From positions 1 through 35,107 of the forward strand of contig JAFZDP010000051.1 in the NCBI GenBank assembly GCA_017561155.1: a stretch of DNA of 35,107 bases. Reading direction: 5' to 3'. Shown here piece after piece: positions 7,652 to 15,245 of the stretch (position 1 is the stretch's first letter; every line of letters starts with the position of its first letter). The DNA comes from Bacteroidales bacterium. GTDB taxonomy: Bacteria > Bacteroidota > Bacteroidia > Bacteroidales > P3. The notes under the pieces are model-generated. The model worked only from the letters and a program-made list of their open reading frames with translations, was not told the origin of the DNA and made no database searches. A program made the translations under genes and the position numbers.

Positions 7652-8821
7652 CTATTTCAAAAAACTCAACAACATACCAGCTGCAACAGCACTACCTACC
7701 ACACCTGCTACGTTTGGTCCCATAGCATGCATCATTAAGTAGTTAGTTTTGTCGTATTCCAAACCTACAGAGTTTGATACACGAGCAGCATCAGGCACTG
7801 CACTTACTCCGGAGTTACCGATAAGTGGGTTGATTTTGTTACCTTCTTTCAAGAATAAGTTCATAAACTTAACGAATATTACTCCGAAGAATGTAGCAAT
7901 GATAAACGAACCCGCACCTAAACCGAAAATCATGATAGATTTAGGAGTCAAGAAGCTTGTAGCTTGAGTAGAAGCACCTACAGTGATACCGATAAGAATA
8001 GTACAGATATCAATGATAGGACCACTTGCAGCATTAGCCAAACGTTTAGTAACACCACTTTCTTTCAACAAGTTACCAAAGAATAACATACCTAACAATG
8101 GTAGACCTGAAGGAACGATGAAACAAGTGAACAATACACCAAGGATTGGGAAAGTGATTTTTTCCAATTTAGATACTTGGCGTGGAGGTTTCATACGGAT
8201 AAGGCGTTCTTTCTTTGTGGTAAGAGCACGCATGATAGGAGGTTGTATAACAGGTACCAAAGCCATGTAAGAATAAGCCGACACAGCGATAGCTCCCATC
8301 AATTCAGGTGCCAATTGCGAAGAAATAAAGATAGCTGTAGGACCATCAGCACCACCAATGATACCGATAGCACCTGCTTCAGCAGGAGTAAATCCTAAAG
8401 CCAACGCAATAATATAAGCACCAAAGATACCTATCTGAGCAGCAGCACCAATAAGCATAAGCTTTGGATTAGATAGAAGAGCGGAGAAGTCGGTCATAGC
8501 ACCGATACCCAAGAAGATTAGAGGAGGATACCAACCATTTTGTACACCATGGTACAATATGTTTAGCACACTACCTGTCTCATAAATCCCTACTTTAAGA
8601 CCCGGGAAGAAAGGAATGTTACCCAAAATCATACCAAATCCGATAGGGATAAGCAATAGGGGCTCAAATTCTTTGGTAATAGCCAAAGTGATAAAGATAA
8701 GCCCGATTAAAATCATTACAAGGTGTCCCCATGTGAAGTTAGCAAAAGCAGTATAGTTCCAGAATTGAACCATCTGTGTTTGCATAAATTCCATAAAACC
8801 ACCTGCGGCTAATGTCATCAT
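7652..8821 (-). CDS. Na+-translocating decarboxylase beta subunit
   Basis: 389 residues, the integral membrane subunit that decarboxylates carboxybiotin and pumps Na+ out of the cell (OadB/MmdB/GcdB family). About ten hydrophobic segments are visible. Family motifs are intact: GAIGIIGGADGPTAIF around 151-165, with D159 matching the essential Asp of the Klebsiella enzyme (Asp203 in the literature), YSYMALVPVIQPPIM around 183-197, and GNSGVSAVPDAARV near 335. With the carboxyltransferase and epimerase in the same operon, methylmalonyl-CoA is the likely substrate, although oxaloacetate or glutaconyl-CoA decarboxylases use the same subunit. It is the last gene of the operon, 13 bp after the biotin carrier. 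The start MMTLAAGG could be either Met. Confidence 0.92.
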   Translation of the reverse strand: MMTLAAGGFMEFMQTQMVQFWNYTAFANFTWGHLVMILIGLIFITLAITKEFEPLLLIPIGFGMILGNIPFFPGLKVGIYETGSVLNILYHGVQNGWYPPLIFLGIGAMTDFSALLSNPKLMLIGAAAQIGIFGAYIIALALGFTPAEAGAIGIIGGADGPTAIFISSQLAPELMGAIAVSAYSYMALVPVIQPPIMRALTTKKERLIRMKPPRQVSKLEKITFPILGVLFTCFIVPSGLPLLGMLFFGNLLKESGVTKRLANAASGPIIDICTILIGITVGASTQATSFLTPKSIMIFGLGAGSFIIATFFGVIFVKFMNLFLKEGNKINPLIGNSGVSAVPDAARVSNSVGLEYDKTNYLMMHAMGPNVAGVVGSAVAAGMLLSFLK

Positions 8822-8834
8822 CTTGTTTATTCTC

Positions 8835-9263
8835 CTATCCTATAGTTATTAGTACATCACCTTCCATTATCGAATCGCCTTCGCTAACCTTAATGCTAGT
8901 AACTGTTCCAGCGTAATCGGTTTCGATGTTGTTTTCCATTTTCATAGCTTCCAACAATACCACTTTTTGACCGGCAGTAACTGTGTCTCCTTCTTTTACG
9001 AAGATTTTCAATATAGTTCCCGGAAGTGGAGAATTAACTGTAGCTGCTTTTGCTTTTGCTGCAGGAGGCACAACGCCGGCTGTAGCTTGTGTAGCTGCTT
9101 TGCTAACGACCTTAGGAGCTGCAACCTTTGTAGGTTTCATCTCTCTGTCTACTGTTACTGTATATGGTGTTCCGTTTACTTCAAGGTTTATTTCTTGACC
9201 TTCTACTTCTTTAATATCAACGGAATATTTTGTACCATTTATATTTAATTTATAACTTTTCAT
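8835..9263 (-). CDS. Biotin carrier subunit of the decarboxylase
   Basis: 142 residues. The last ~75 form a biotinyl domain with the biotinylation motif AMKM (106-109; K108 the attachment site) and the expected NSPLPGTI and GTVTSIKVSEGD flanks. Residues 1-40 form a small beta domain common in Bacteroidota decarboxylase carriers. An Ala/Pro/Lys-rich hinge (~45-75) lets the biotin swing between the cytoplasmic carboxyltransferase and the membrane beta subunit. It is fourth in the operon, 21 bp after the gamma-like gene. A biotin ligase would be needed elsewhere. Confidence 0.93.
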   Translation of the reverse strand: MKSYKLNINGTKYSVDIKEVEGQEINLEVNGTPYTVTVDREMKPTKVAAPKVVSKAATQATAGVVPPAAKAKAATVNSPLPGTILKIFVKEGDTVTAGQKVVLLEAMKMENNIETDYAGTVTSIKVSEGDSIMEGDVLITIG

Positions 9264-9284
9264 TTGTCTATTTCTTTTTAATGA

Positions 9285-10262
9285 TTAGCGTCTCTTGTTA
9301 AAGTATTGATTCATGTTATAATACTTAGCATTCCATGGTGTCCAAGCACGTTCAACCTTTTGAATGGTAATAATAGTATTTTCTTCATCGTGCAATTCGT
9401 CGTTATACAAGTGTATAGCGGCAGCTATAGCAGCGTATACATCGCCTGATACATCAACCGACGAAGCGGCTTGTGTAGTAGCAGCAGGTGTAGTGGCAGC
9501 AGCAGCTTTGATAGCACGTTTCTTTTGGATATTCATAAGCATTTTACCATATTGTGTGAATATGATAGCCAAGAATATCAACACTAAGAATACTACAGAT
9601 ACAGAAGCAACTGTCAAACCCATACCGATAGGGTCAGCTGTTGCAATTTCTTCTGATTTTTTAGGTTTACGATAGTTGACGAAAGAATCTTCATTCAAAG
9701 CTATCTTAGACATATCACCATTTAAATTTTTAGATACAAACAAAGTGTATCCAGCTTCATTCATACCAGCAGCAGTGAATTGTCCGCATGGGCAATAAGT
9801 GAAAGCATCAACGTATCCAGGGAACTTTATTTCGTTAAGTACTTTTCCACAAGGAGTAAGCACGCGAAGCAAAGAACTGTCGCGAGAAGCAGCTACATAT
9901 ACGATTTGGTTTCCGTATACAGCAACACTCTTCGGAACATATACAAATGCTAAATCATGACGACCTACAAGTTGGTCAACCAAGTGACGGTTGATGCGTT
10001 GTAGAGAGTCATCTTTAAAAGAGATAATATCGATAGTATTATCTACTGTGTTTACAGCAGCATAAATGTCGTTTTGGAATGCTACGGTTTGAGGAGCCAT
10101 GTTAGCTTGTGGTTTCATCATTTTTTCAATGCCACCACAGCTATGTTTTTCGGCACCACCATCAGCTGCACAAGCACCATCGTGTTGATGATTGTGAGCA
10201 AATGCCATAGTGTTCAAAGCTACAAATAATCCTGCTAAAACGAATTTTCTTATAATTCTCAT
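9285..10262 (-). CDS. OadG-like gamma subunit with large periplasmic extension
   Basis: 325 residues, much longer than the ~80-120 of a simple gamma subunit. A signal peptide (1-22, ending AFA) is followed by a His/Cys-rich segment (HNHQHDGACAAD, then EKHSCGG, about 23-44) that could bind metal. Residues ~55-180 look like a few beta-propeller-type strands (NDIYAAVNTVDNTIDII, VAVYGNQIVYVAAS) with a TYCPCG motif (155-160). One membrane helix (~211-236, beginning PIGMGLTVASVSVVFLVLIF) matches OadG. The cytoplasmic tail (DVYAAIAAAIHLYNDELHDE, then WTPWNAKY) is the form seen in Bacteroidota gamma proteins. Position between carboxyltransferase and biotin carrier supports the assembly role. The extension's function is unknown. 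Confidence 0.75.
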   Translation of the reverse strand: MRIIRKFVLAGLFVALNTMAFAHNHQHDGACAADGGAEKHSCGGIEKMMKPQANMAPQTVAFQNDIYAAVNTVDNTIDIISFKDDSLQRINRHLVDQLVGRHDLAFVYVPKSVAVYGNQIVYVAASRDSSLLRVLTPCGKVLNEIKFPGYVDAFTYCPCGQFTAAGMNEAGYTLFVSKNLNGDMSKIALNEDSFVNYRKPKKSEEIATADPIGMGLTVASVSVVFLVLIFLAIIFTQYGKMLMNIQKKRAIKAAAATTPAATTQAASSVDVSGDVYAAIAAAIHLYNDELHDEENTIITIQKVERAWTPWNAKYYNMNQYFNKRR

Positions 10263-10303
10263 TTTTCTGTGTTTTACGATTAATGAAAAACCTTATCCCT
10301 CTA

Positions 10304-11863
10304 CTACAAAGGAATGTTGGTGTGTTTTTTAGGAGGATTAGAATCTTTTTTGGTTGATAATGCTTGCAAAGCACGGATAATACGGAAACGAGTATTGCGT
10401 GGTTCGATAACATCATCGATATAACCATATTTAGCTGCGTTGTATGGATTTGCGAATTGATTGTTGTATTCAGCTTCTTTTTCAGCCATAAATTTAGCTC
10501 TTTCTTCTGGATCGGTAATTTCTTTCAATTGACGACCGTAAAGAACTTCTGTAGCTCCGCTAGCACCCATAACAGCGATTTGAGCAGTTGGCCATGCATA
10601 GTTGATATCACCACGCAATTGTTTACAGCTCATTACAAGGTGAGCACCACCATACGATTTACGCAATGTTACAGTAACTTTTGGCACTGTAGCTTCACCG
10701 TAAGCAAATAAGAATTTAGCACCGTGAACGATAACTCCACCATATTCTTGACCTGTTCCAGGTAAGAAACCAGGTACGTCAACTAATGTTACGATAGGAA
10801 TATTGAAAGCGTCGCAGAAACGAACGAAACGACCACCCTTACGAGAAGAGTTGCTATCCAATACACCTGCCATGCTACATGGTTGGTTTGCAACGATACC
10901 AACGCTCATACCATTGAAACGAGCAAAACCTACTACAAGGTTTGTAGCATATTTAGCGTGAACTTCCATGAAGTCACCATCGTCAACGATAGCAGTAATG
11001 ATTTCTTTAACATCGTATGGAGTGTTTGGACTTTCAGGGATGATAGAGTTCAAGCTGTCTTCCAAACGATCGATTGGGTCGTTAGTTTCAACGCGAGGAG
11101 CTTCTTCGAAGTTGTTAGAAGGTAAGAATCCCATCAAACGACGAATCATATTCAATACGTCTTGTTCAGTATCACCAACAAAATGAGCAACACCCGATTT
11201 AGTTGAGTGAACCATTGCACCACCTAATTTTTCTTCGTTTACGTCTTCGCCTGTAACAGTTTTAACAACTTTAGGACCTGTCAAGAACATATAGCTGTTT
11301 TCTTTCGACATCATGATGAAGTCGGTAAGAGCTGGAGAATAAACAGCACCACCGGCACAAGGTCCGAAGATAGCCGAAATTTGAGGAATAACTCCTGAAG
11401 CTAAGATGTTACGTTCGAATATTTCTGCAAAACCAGCCAAAGAGTTGCAACCTTCTTGGATACGAGCTCCACCAGAGTCGTTCAAACCAATAACAGGAGC
11501 ACCAACTTTCATAGCTTGGTCCATTATCTTACAAATTTTAAGCGACATAGTTTCGCTCAAAGAACCTGCATAAACAGTAAAGTCGTGAGCAAAAACGTAA
11601 ACCAAACGGCCATCGATAGTACCGTAACCAGTTACAACGCCATCACCCAAAAACGATTGTTTTTGCATGTCAAAGTTTGTACAACGATGTGTAACAAACA
11701 TATCAAATTCTTCAAAAGAACCTTCGTCAAGAAGCAATGCAATACGTTCACGAGCCGTAAGTTTGCCCTTGGCGTGTTGTGTGTCAATACGTTTTTGACC
11801 ACCACCTAATTTAGCTTCAACTCTTTTGTCAAGAAGTTCTTTTATTTTTTCTTCAAAAGCCAT
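10304..11863 (-). CDS. mmdA: Methylmalonyl-CoA decarboxylase carboxyltransferase (alpha)
   Basis: 519 residues, the biotin-dependent carboxyltransferase that moves CO2 from (S)-methylmalonyl-CoA to biotin, releasing propionyl-CoA. Both crotonase-fold halves are present: GGARIQEG (131-138) and the oxyanion loop [12 protein letters not shown] (167-178) in the N-half; [18 protein letters not shown] (~360-377) and RKSYGGAH (401-408) in the C-half. Length and the KKHTNIPL terminus fit MmdA/PccB. PccB of a propionyl-CoA carboxylase is nearly identical in sequence, but there is no biotin carboxylase here and a Na+ pump beta subunit is in the same operon, which favours decarboxylation. It lies 32 bp after the epimerase. 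Confidence 0.92.
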   Translation of the reverse strand: MAFEEKIKELLDKRVEAKLGGGQKRIDTQHAKGKLTARERIALLLDEGSFEEFDMFVTHRCTNFDMQKQSFLGDGVVTGYGTIDGRLVYVFAHDFTVYAGSLSETMSLKICKIMDQAMKVGAPVIGLNDSGGARIQEGCNSLAGFAEIFERNILASGVIPQISAIFGPCAGGAVYSPALTDFIMMSKENSYMFLTGPKVVKTVTGEDVNEEKLGGAMVHSTKSGVAHFVGDTEQDVLNMIRRLMGFLPSNNFEEAPRVETNDPIDRLEDSLNSIIPESPNTPYDVKEIITAIVDDGDFMEVHAKYATNLVVGFARFNGMSVGIVANQPCSMAGVLDSNSSRKGGRFVRFCDAFNIPIVTLVDVPGFLPGTGQEYGGVIVHGAKFLFAYGEATVPKVTVTLRKSYGGAHLVMSCKQLRGDINYAWPTAQIAVMGASGATEVLYGRQLKEITDPEERAKFMAEKEAEYNNQFANPYNAAKYGYIDDVIEPRNTRFRIIRALQALSTKKDSNPPKKHTNIPL

Positions 11864-11895
11864 AGTAATTATTATAAAAATATTGTTCTACAAAA

Positions 11896-12303
11896 TTATT
11901 TCGAGCAAAGTTCAGTCAACACTGAGAAAGTTGATTTTGGGTGTAAGAAACCAATTTTCAAACCTTCAGCACCACCGCGAGAAGTTTTGTCGATTAGTTT
12001 TATACCTTTAGCTTCTGCATCTTTCAAAGCTTCGTCGGTGTTTTCTACTGCGAAAGCAATGTGGTGCATACCGCCTTTTCCACCATTGTTTTCAATGAAT
12101 TTAGCTATAGTACTTTCTGGTGAAGTTGGTTCCAAAAGTTCTATTTTAACTTCGCCAATCATAAAGAAGGCTGTTTTTACTTTTTGGTCAACTACTTCTT
12201 CGATGTTGTAGCATTTTAAGCCCATAACATCTTCCCAATAACGAATTGCTTCGTCCAAATTAGGTACTGCAATACCTATGTGTTCTATATGAGATGGTTT
12301 CAT
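11896..12303 (-). CDS. mce: Methylmalonyl-CoA epimerase
   Basis: 135 residues, a vicinal-oxygen-chelate (glyoxalase-like) enzyme that interconverts (R)- and (S)-methylmalonyl-CoA between the mutase and the decarboxylase. The two babab halves start at HIEHIGIAVPNLDEAI and at GGMHHIAFAVEN. Likely metal ligands are H8, E55 (KIELLEP), H80 or H81 and E131 (LTEL). Length is typical. It is the first gene of the five-gene decarboxylase operon. The methylmalonyl-CoA mutase genes needed to feed it from succinyl-CoA are not in the window. Confidence 0.93.
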   Translation of the reverse strand: MKPSHIEHIGIAVPNLDEAIRYWEDVMGLKCYNIEEVVDQKVKTAFFMIGEVKIELLEPTSPESTIAKFIENNGGKGGMHHIAFAVENTDEALKDAEAKGIKLIDKTSRGGAEGLKIGFLHPKSTFSVLTELCSK

Positions 12304-12367
12304 AATAATGTATGTGTTTAAATATTATATCTTTATGTTAGTTTCGTATTACGTTTAAAACAATTTG

Positions 12368-12375
12368 CAAAAATA
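12368..12375 (-). promoter_or_regulatory. Probable -7 element of the decarboxylase operon
   Basis: Minus-strand TATTTTTG fits TAnnTTTG, with no clear -33 element upstream. It lies 65 bases before the epimerase start. Confidence 0.45.
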
Positions 12376-12909
12376 CGCTTTTTTTCTCACATAGAGAAAT
12401 ATTTCGACATCCGAATTTACCTTTTTATTTAATGCGATGAATTATTATATTGTATATCATTGTTTTATAAAAGTGATGTAGTGGTATTTTTTTGAAAGAA
12501 AACCTTTTGTCAGAAACACAAGAAGTAGGTAATATTTTGCTATGTTATAGAGCATATTTTTTGTGAAATCTATAGAACATTAGATATACTTGATTTTGCT
12601 CTGAATTTGAGTATGCATACATATATATAATAATTGGTAAGTATGTTGATGTTGTAATTGCTTTTCTAAATTCATACATTATGCTTACCTGTTTTTAGGG
12701 AGAGTAGTTATTCTAATAACATATTGTTATGTGTAGAAATTGATGATACAATTTGCTTATAAGTTGTGTGTTGAAAATTCGTATATGGTGCCGGAAAACT
12801 TCCAAGATAGTACTATAAAAGTTGTTCTACCATACTATATTTCTATATTTCAAGCTTTGAATTATTAAAACCAAGACTTGAAATATTATTATACTGAGGA
12901 GAAAATAAA
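12376..12909. other. Gene-free stretch
   Basis: About 530 AT-rich bases. No frame looks coding on either strand. GGTAAG (12636-12641) and CTTACC (12684-12689) form a weak inverted repeat. Nothing else supportable. Confidence 0.4.
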
Positions 12910-12950
12910 CTTTTACCCCACCATAAAAGTGATTTATAGTAGGGTAAAAG
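12910..12950. repeat. Inverted pair of TTTTACCC units
   Basis: CTTTTACCC (12910-12918) and GGGTAAAAG (12942-12950) are perfect inverted repeats. Inside them ATAAA (12923-12927) pairs with TTTAT (12933-12937). The outer core resembles units in the repeat arrays at 33838-33925 and 34478-34588. It could be a protein binding site or a hairpin. Confidence 0.55.
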
Positions 12951-12991
12951 TAATATTTTAAATTCTATTTGAGAAATATATATATTACAAC

Positions 12992-13030
12992 AAAACGACT
13001 CTTTCAAGACCTCTTTGAAAGAGTCGTTTT
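12992..13030 (-). terminator. Terminator of the rnr-usp-flavoprotein group
   Basis: A perfect 16-bp stem, AAAACGACTCTTTCAA (12992-13007) and TTGAAAGAGTCGTTTT (13015-13030), 7-nt loop. It lies 31 bases beyond the flavoprotein stop codon and is symmetric, so may act in both directions. Confidence 0.85.
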
Positions 13031-13060
13031 ACTTCGTATGTAATATTATGTATATCGAGA

Positions 13061-14311
13061 TTATTCGCATACAGCTTTCCCAGCTGCGAAGCCGGTAGAG
13101 AATGCTATTTGTAGATTGTACCCACCGGTGTCGGCATCTAAATCTAATAGTTCTCCAACAATGTACAGATTTTTCACTATCTTCGACTCCATTGTTTTAG
13201 GATTCACTTCTTTTAGCGACACTCCTCCTTGTGTTACTATTGCTTCGTCGAAGTTTCGTGTTCCAACTATGGTAAAAGGCATTGTCTTCAGCATTCGAAG
13301 TATCTGTTTGCGTTCTTGAGCGTTTATTTGATGTAGTCGTTTGTAGTGTTCCAAGTGCATTGTTTGTAGTGCAAGTGGTATTATTTCAGCAGGAAGCCAA
13401 AGACGTAGTGCATCTTTCAGTACGCGAGTTCCATTTTCGTCAAGTTCTCGTATTAGTTTTTTGTCTAACACGTCTATAGCAAGTGCCGGTTTTAAATCGA
13501 GGGTAGCTTTTAATTGTTCTCCGTTGTGAAGAAGTCTGCTTACTATTCTACTAGTCGAAAGTACTATAGGACCACCTATGCCATTTTCTGTAAATGTTAG
13601 TTCGCCAAAGTGTTCGCAAATCTTTTTGTCATTTTTGTCAGAAATAGTCAACGTCACATTCTTAAGAGTAAAACCTACAAGTTCAGACGGAATATTTTCG
13701 CTACATACAAGAGGTACCAATGAAGGTATTGGTTCTACTATAGTATGTCCTAGAGCTTGTACCATAGTATAACCATCGCCGGTAGAACCTGTTTGAGGGT
13801 AAGATTTACCTCCGGTAGCCAATATTACTTTGTTGGAAATTACGTTTTTGCCATCATCTAGCACTACACCACACACACCTTCGTTTGTAGTTAATATATT
13901 TTTGACTGCTGCATTTTTTAGTATAGTTATGTTTTTATTACTTTCTATAGTCTTAATCAGTGCCAAAAATATATCCAACGATTTCCCACTTTGAGGAAAT
14001 ACTCTACTGCCACGTTCTATGTTTAACGCTACACCTTTGTCTTCAAAAAACTGCATAAGTTCGGTGTTGAAAAACATAGAAAATGCGTTTCGCATAAATC
14101 GTCCGTCAGAGCCTATGTGCGAAATAAATTCCTTGATAGGTGCAGTGTTTGTAAGGTTGCAACGTCCTTTGCCTGTGATGCGAAGTTTTCTACCTGCTTG
14201 TTCCATGTGTTCTACAAGTAGGATTTTTTGTTGTTTTTGCGATGCTACTATAGCAGCCATCAATCCTGATGCTCCTGCACCGACAATTATCAAGTCGTAT
14301 CTATTTTGCAT
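13061..14311 (-). CDS. HI0933/YhiN-family FAD flavoprotein
   Basis: 416 residues. An N-terminal dinucleotide-binding fold (YDLIIVGAGASGLMAA, GAGASG at 11-16) and the family-typical AGRKLRITGKGRCNLTN (~40-56) and GGKSYPQTGSTGDGY blocks identify the HI0933-like NAD(P)/FAD oxidoreductases, annotated YhiN or BaiN. The C-terminus GGYNLQIAFSTGFAAGKAV completes the FAD site. The physiological substrate of most members is not known; one clostridial relative acts in bile-acid reduction, which should not be carried over here. It follows the universal stress protein by 44 bp and ends the minus-strand group. Confidence 0.88.
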   Translation of the reverse strand: MQNRYDLIIVGAGASGLMAAIVASQKQQKILLVEHMEQAGRKLRITGKGRCNLTNTAPIKEFISHIGSDGRFMRNAFSMFFNTELMQFFEDKGVALNIERGSRVFPQSGKSLDIFLALIKTIESNKNITILKNAAVKNILTTNEGVCGVVLDDGKNVISNKVILATGGKSYPQTGSTGDGYTMVQALGHTIVEPIPSLVPLVCSENIPSELVGFTLKNVTLTISDKNDKKICEHFGELTFTENGIGGPIVLSTSRIVSRLLHNGEQLKATLDLKPALAIDVLDKKLIRELDENGTRVLKDALRLWLPAEIIPLALQTMHLEHYKRLHQINAQERKQILRMLKTMPFTIVGTRNFDEAIVTQGGVSLKEVNPKTMESKIVKNLYIVGELLDLDADTGGYNLQIAFSTGFAAGKAVCE

Positions 14312-14355
14312 AAGAAATCAAACTCCTTATTTTGTGGATTTGGTTGAACTTATTT

Positions 14356-15195
14356 TTATCTGGCTATTGTGTTTATATCGGCAGGGTGAACGCTAAGGAT
14401 TGGCACAAGAGAGTGGTGTACCAATTGTTGTGCATTGGTACCAATAAATAGTGAAGATAAAACATTGTCTTGTTCAGTACTTATTACTATAAGGTCGCTA
14501 TTTATTGTTTCTGCATACGACAATACATCGTCAGCCAAGTTCTTACTTTGCATAAATTCTGTAGTATATGGAATGTTTTGTTTTTCCAAGAAAGCCTCGG
14601 CTTGTTTTATGTATATACCTACTGTTTGAGCTTGAGTATTATTTTCGTATTGGCCAAGAATGTTTATTTGGGCATCGAAAGCTTTTGCCATCTTAACAGC
14701 CACAGGTAGTTTTTGGCGAGAATTTGTACTCATATTTAGTGGCACAAGTATACGTTCCAATTTTTTGTGAAAGTTGAAACCTTCTCGTATTGATAGCACC
14801 GGACATGTAGCTTCTTGTACAATACGTACTGCTGTACTACCCATCCAATATTTTTCAAAACCGGAGGCACCATTTGTACCTATTACTATCATCGAAGCAT
14901 TTACCTTTTCGGCTTCAGCTGCAAGGATTGGAGCTACTTTCCCTTGCATTATCATCGATGTTATTTTTGTATTAGTTAGTTTTGCTTGATGTTTTTCGCA
15001 CAAGTCTTCTAATTTCTGTGTAGCTAAATTTCGAACATAGTTGTTTTGGTCGTCGGTGTATAGAAGTTTCTCTCTACAAACCCACATCAATTGTATGTCT
15101 GCATGTATTTTGTTCGCAATATCAACTGCCAATTCTAAAGCGACATACGAACCTTTCGAAAAATCTGTTCCAACTATTATTGTTCTTGTTCTCAT
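14356..15195 (-). CDS. Tandem-domain universal stress protein
   Basis: 279 residues made of two UspA domains (~1-148 and ~149-279). The first opens RTIIVGTDFSKGSYVALELA and carries the ATP-binding loop pattern G-2x-G-9x-G-S/T (GTNGASGFEKYWMGST). In the second, the equivalent loop (STEQDNVLSSLFIGTN) lacks the first glycine, so ATP binding there is doubtful. Such proteins are thought to act in stress and energy-state responses in the cytoplasm. It lies 50 bp after RNase R and 44 bp before the flavoprotein, probably co-transcribed. Confidence 0.9.
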   Translation of the reverse strand: MRTRTIIVGTDFSKGSYVALELAVDIANKIHADIQLMWVCREKLLYTDDQNNYVRNLATQKLEDLCEKHQAKLTNTKITSMIMQGKVAPILAAEAEKVNASMIVIGTNGASGFEKYWMGSTAVRIVQEATCPVLSIREGFNFHKKLERILVPLNMSTNSRQKLPVAVKMAKAFDAQINILGQYENNTQAQTVGIYIKQAEAFLEKQNIPYTTEFMQSKNLADDVLSYAETINSDLIVISTEQDNVLSSLFIGTNAQQLVHHSLVPILSVHPADINTIAR

Positions 15196-15245
15196 ATACT
15201 ATTATTTCTTTAAAATCTGTTCTATATAACTTAAAAATCGTTTAT

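Noticed and set aside
10304-11863. Reading the carboxyltransferase as propionyl-CoA carboxylase beta
   Set aside because: There is no biotin carboxylase nearby, while a Na+-pumping beta subunit, gamma-type subunit and biotin carrier follow in the same operon.
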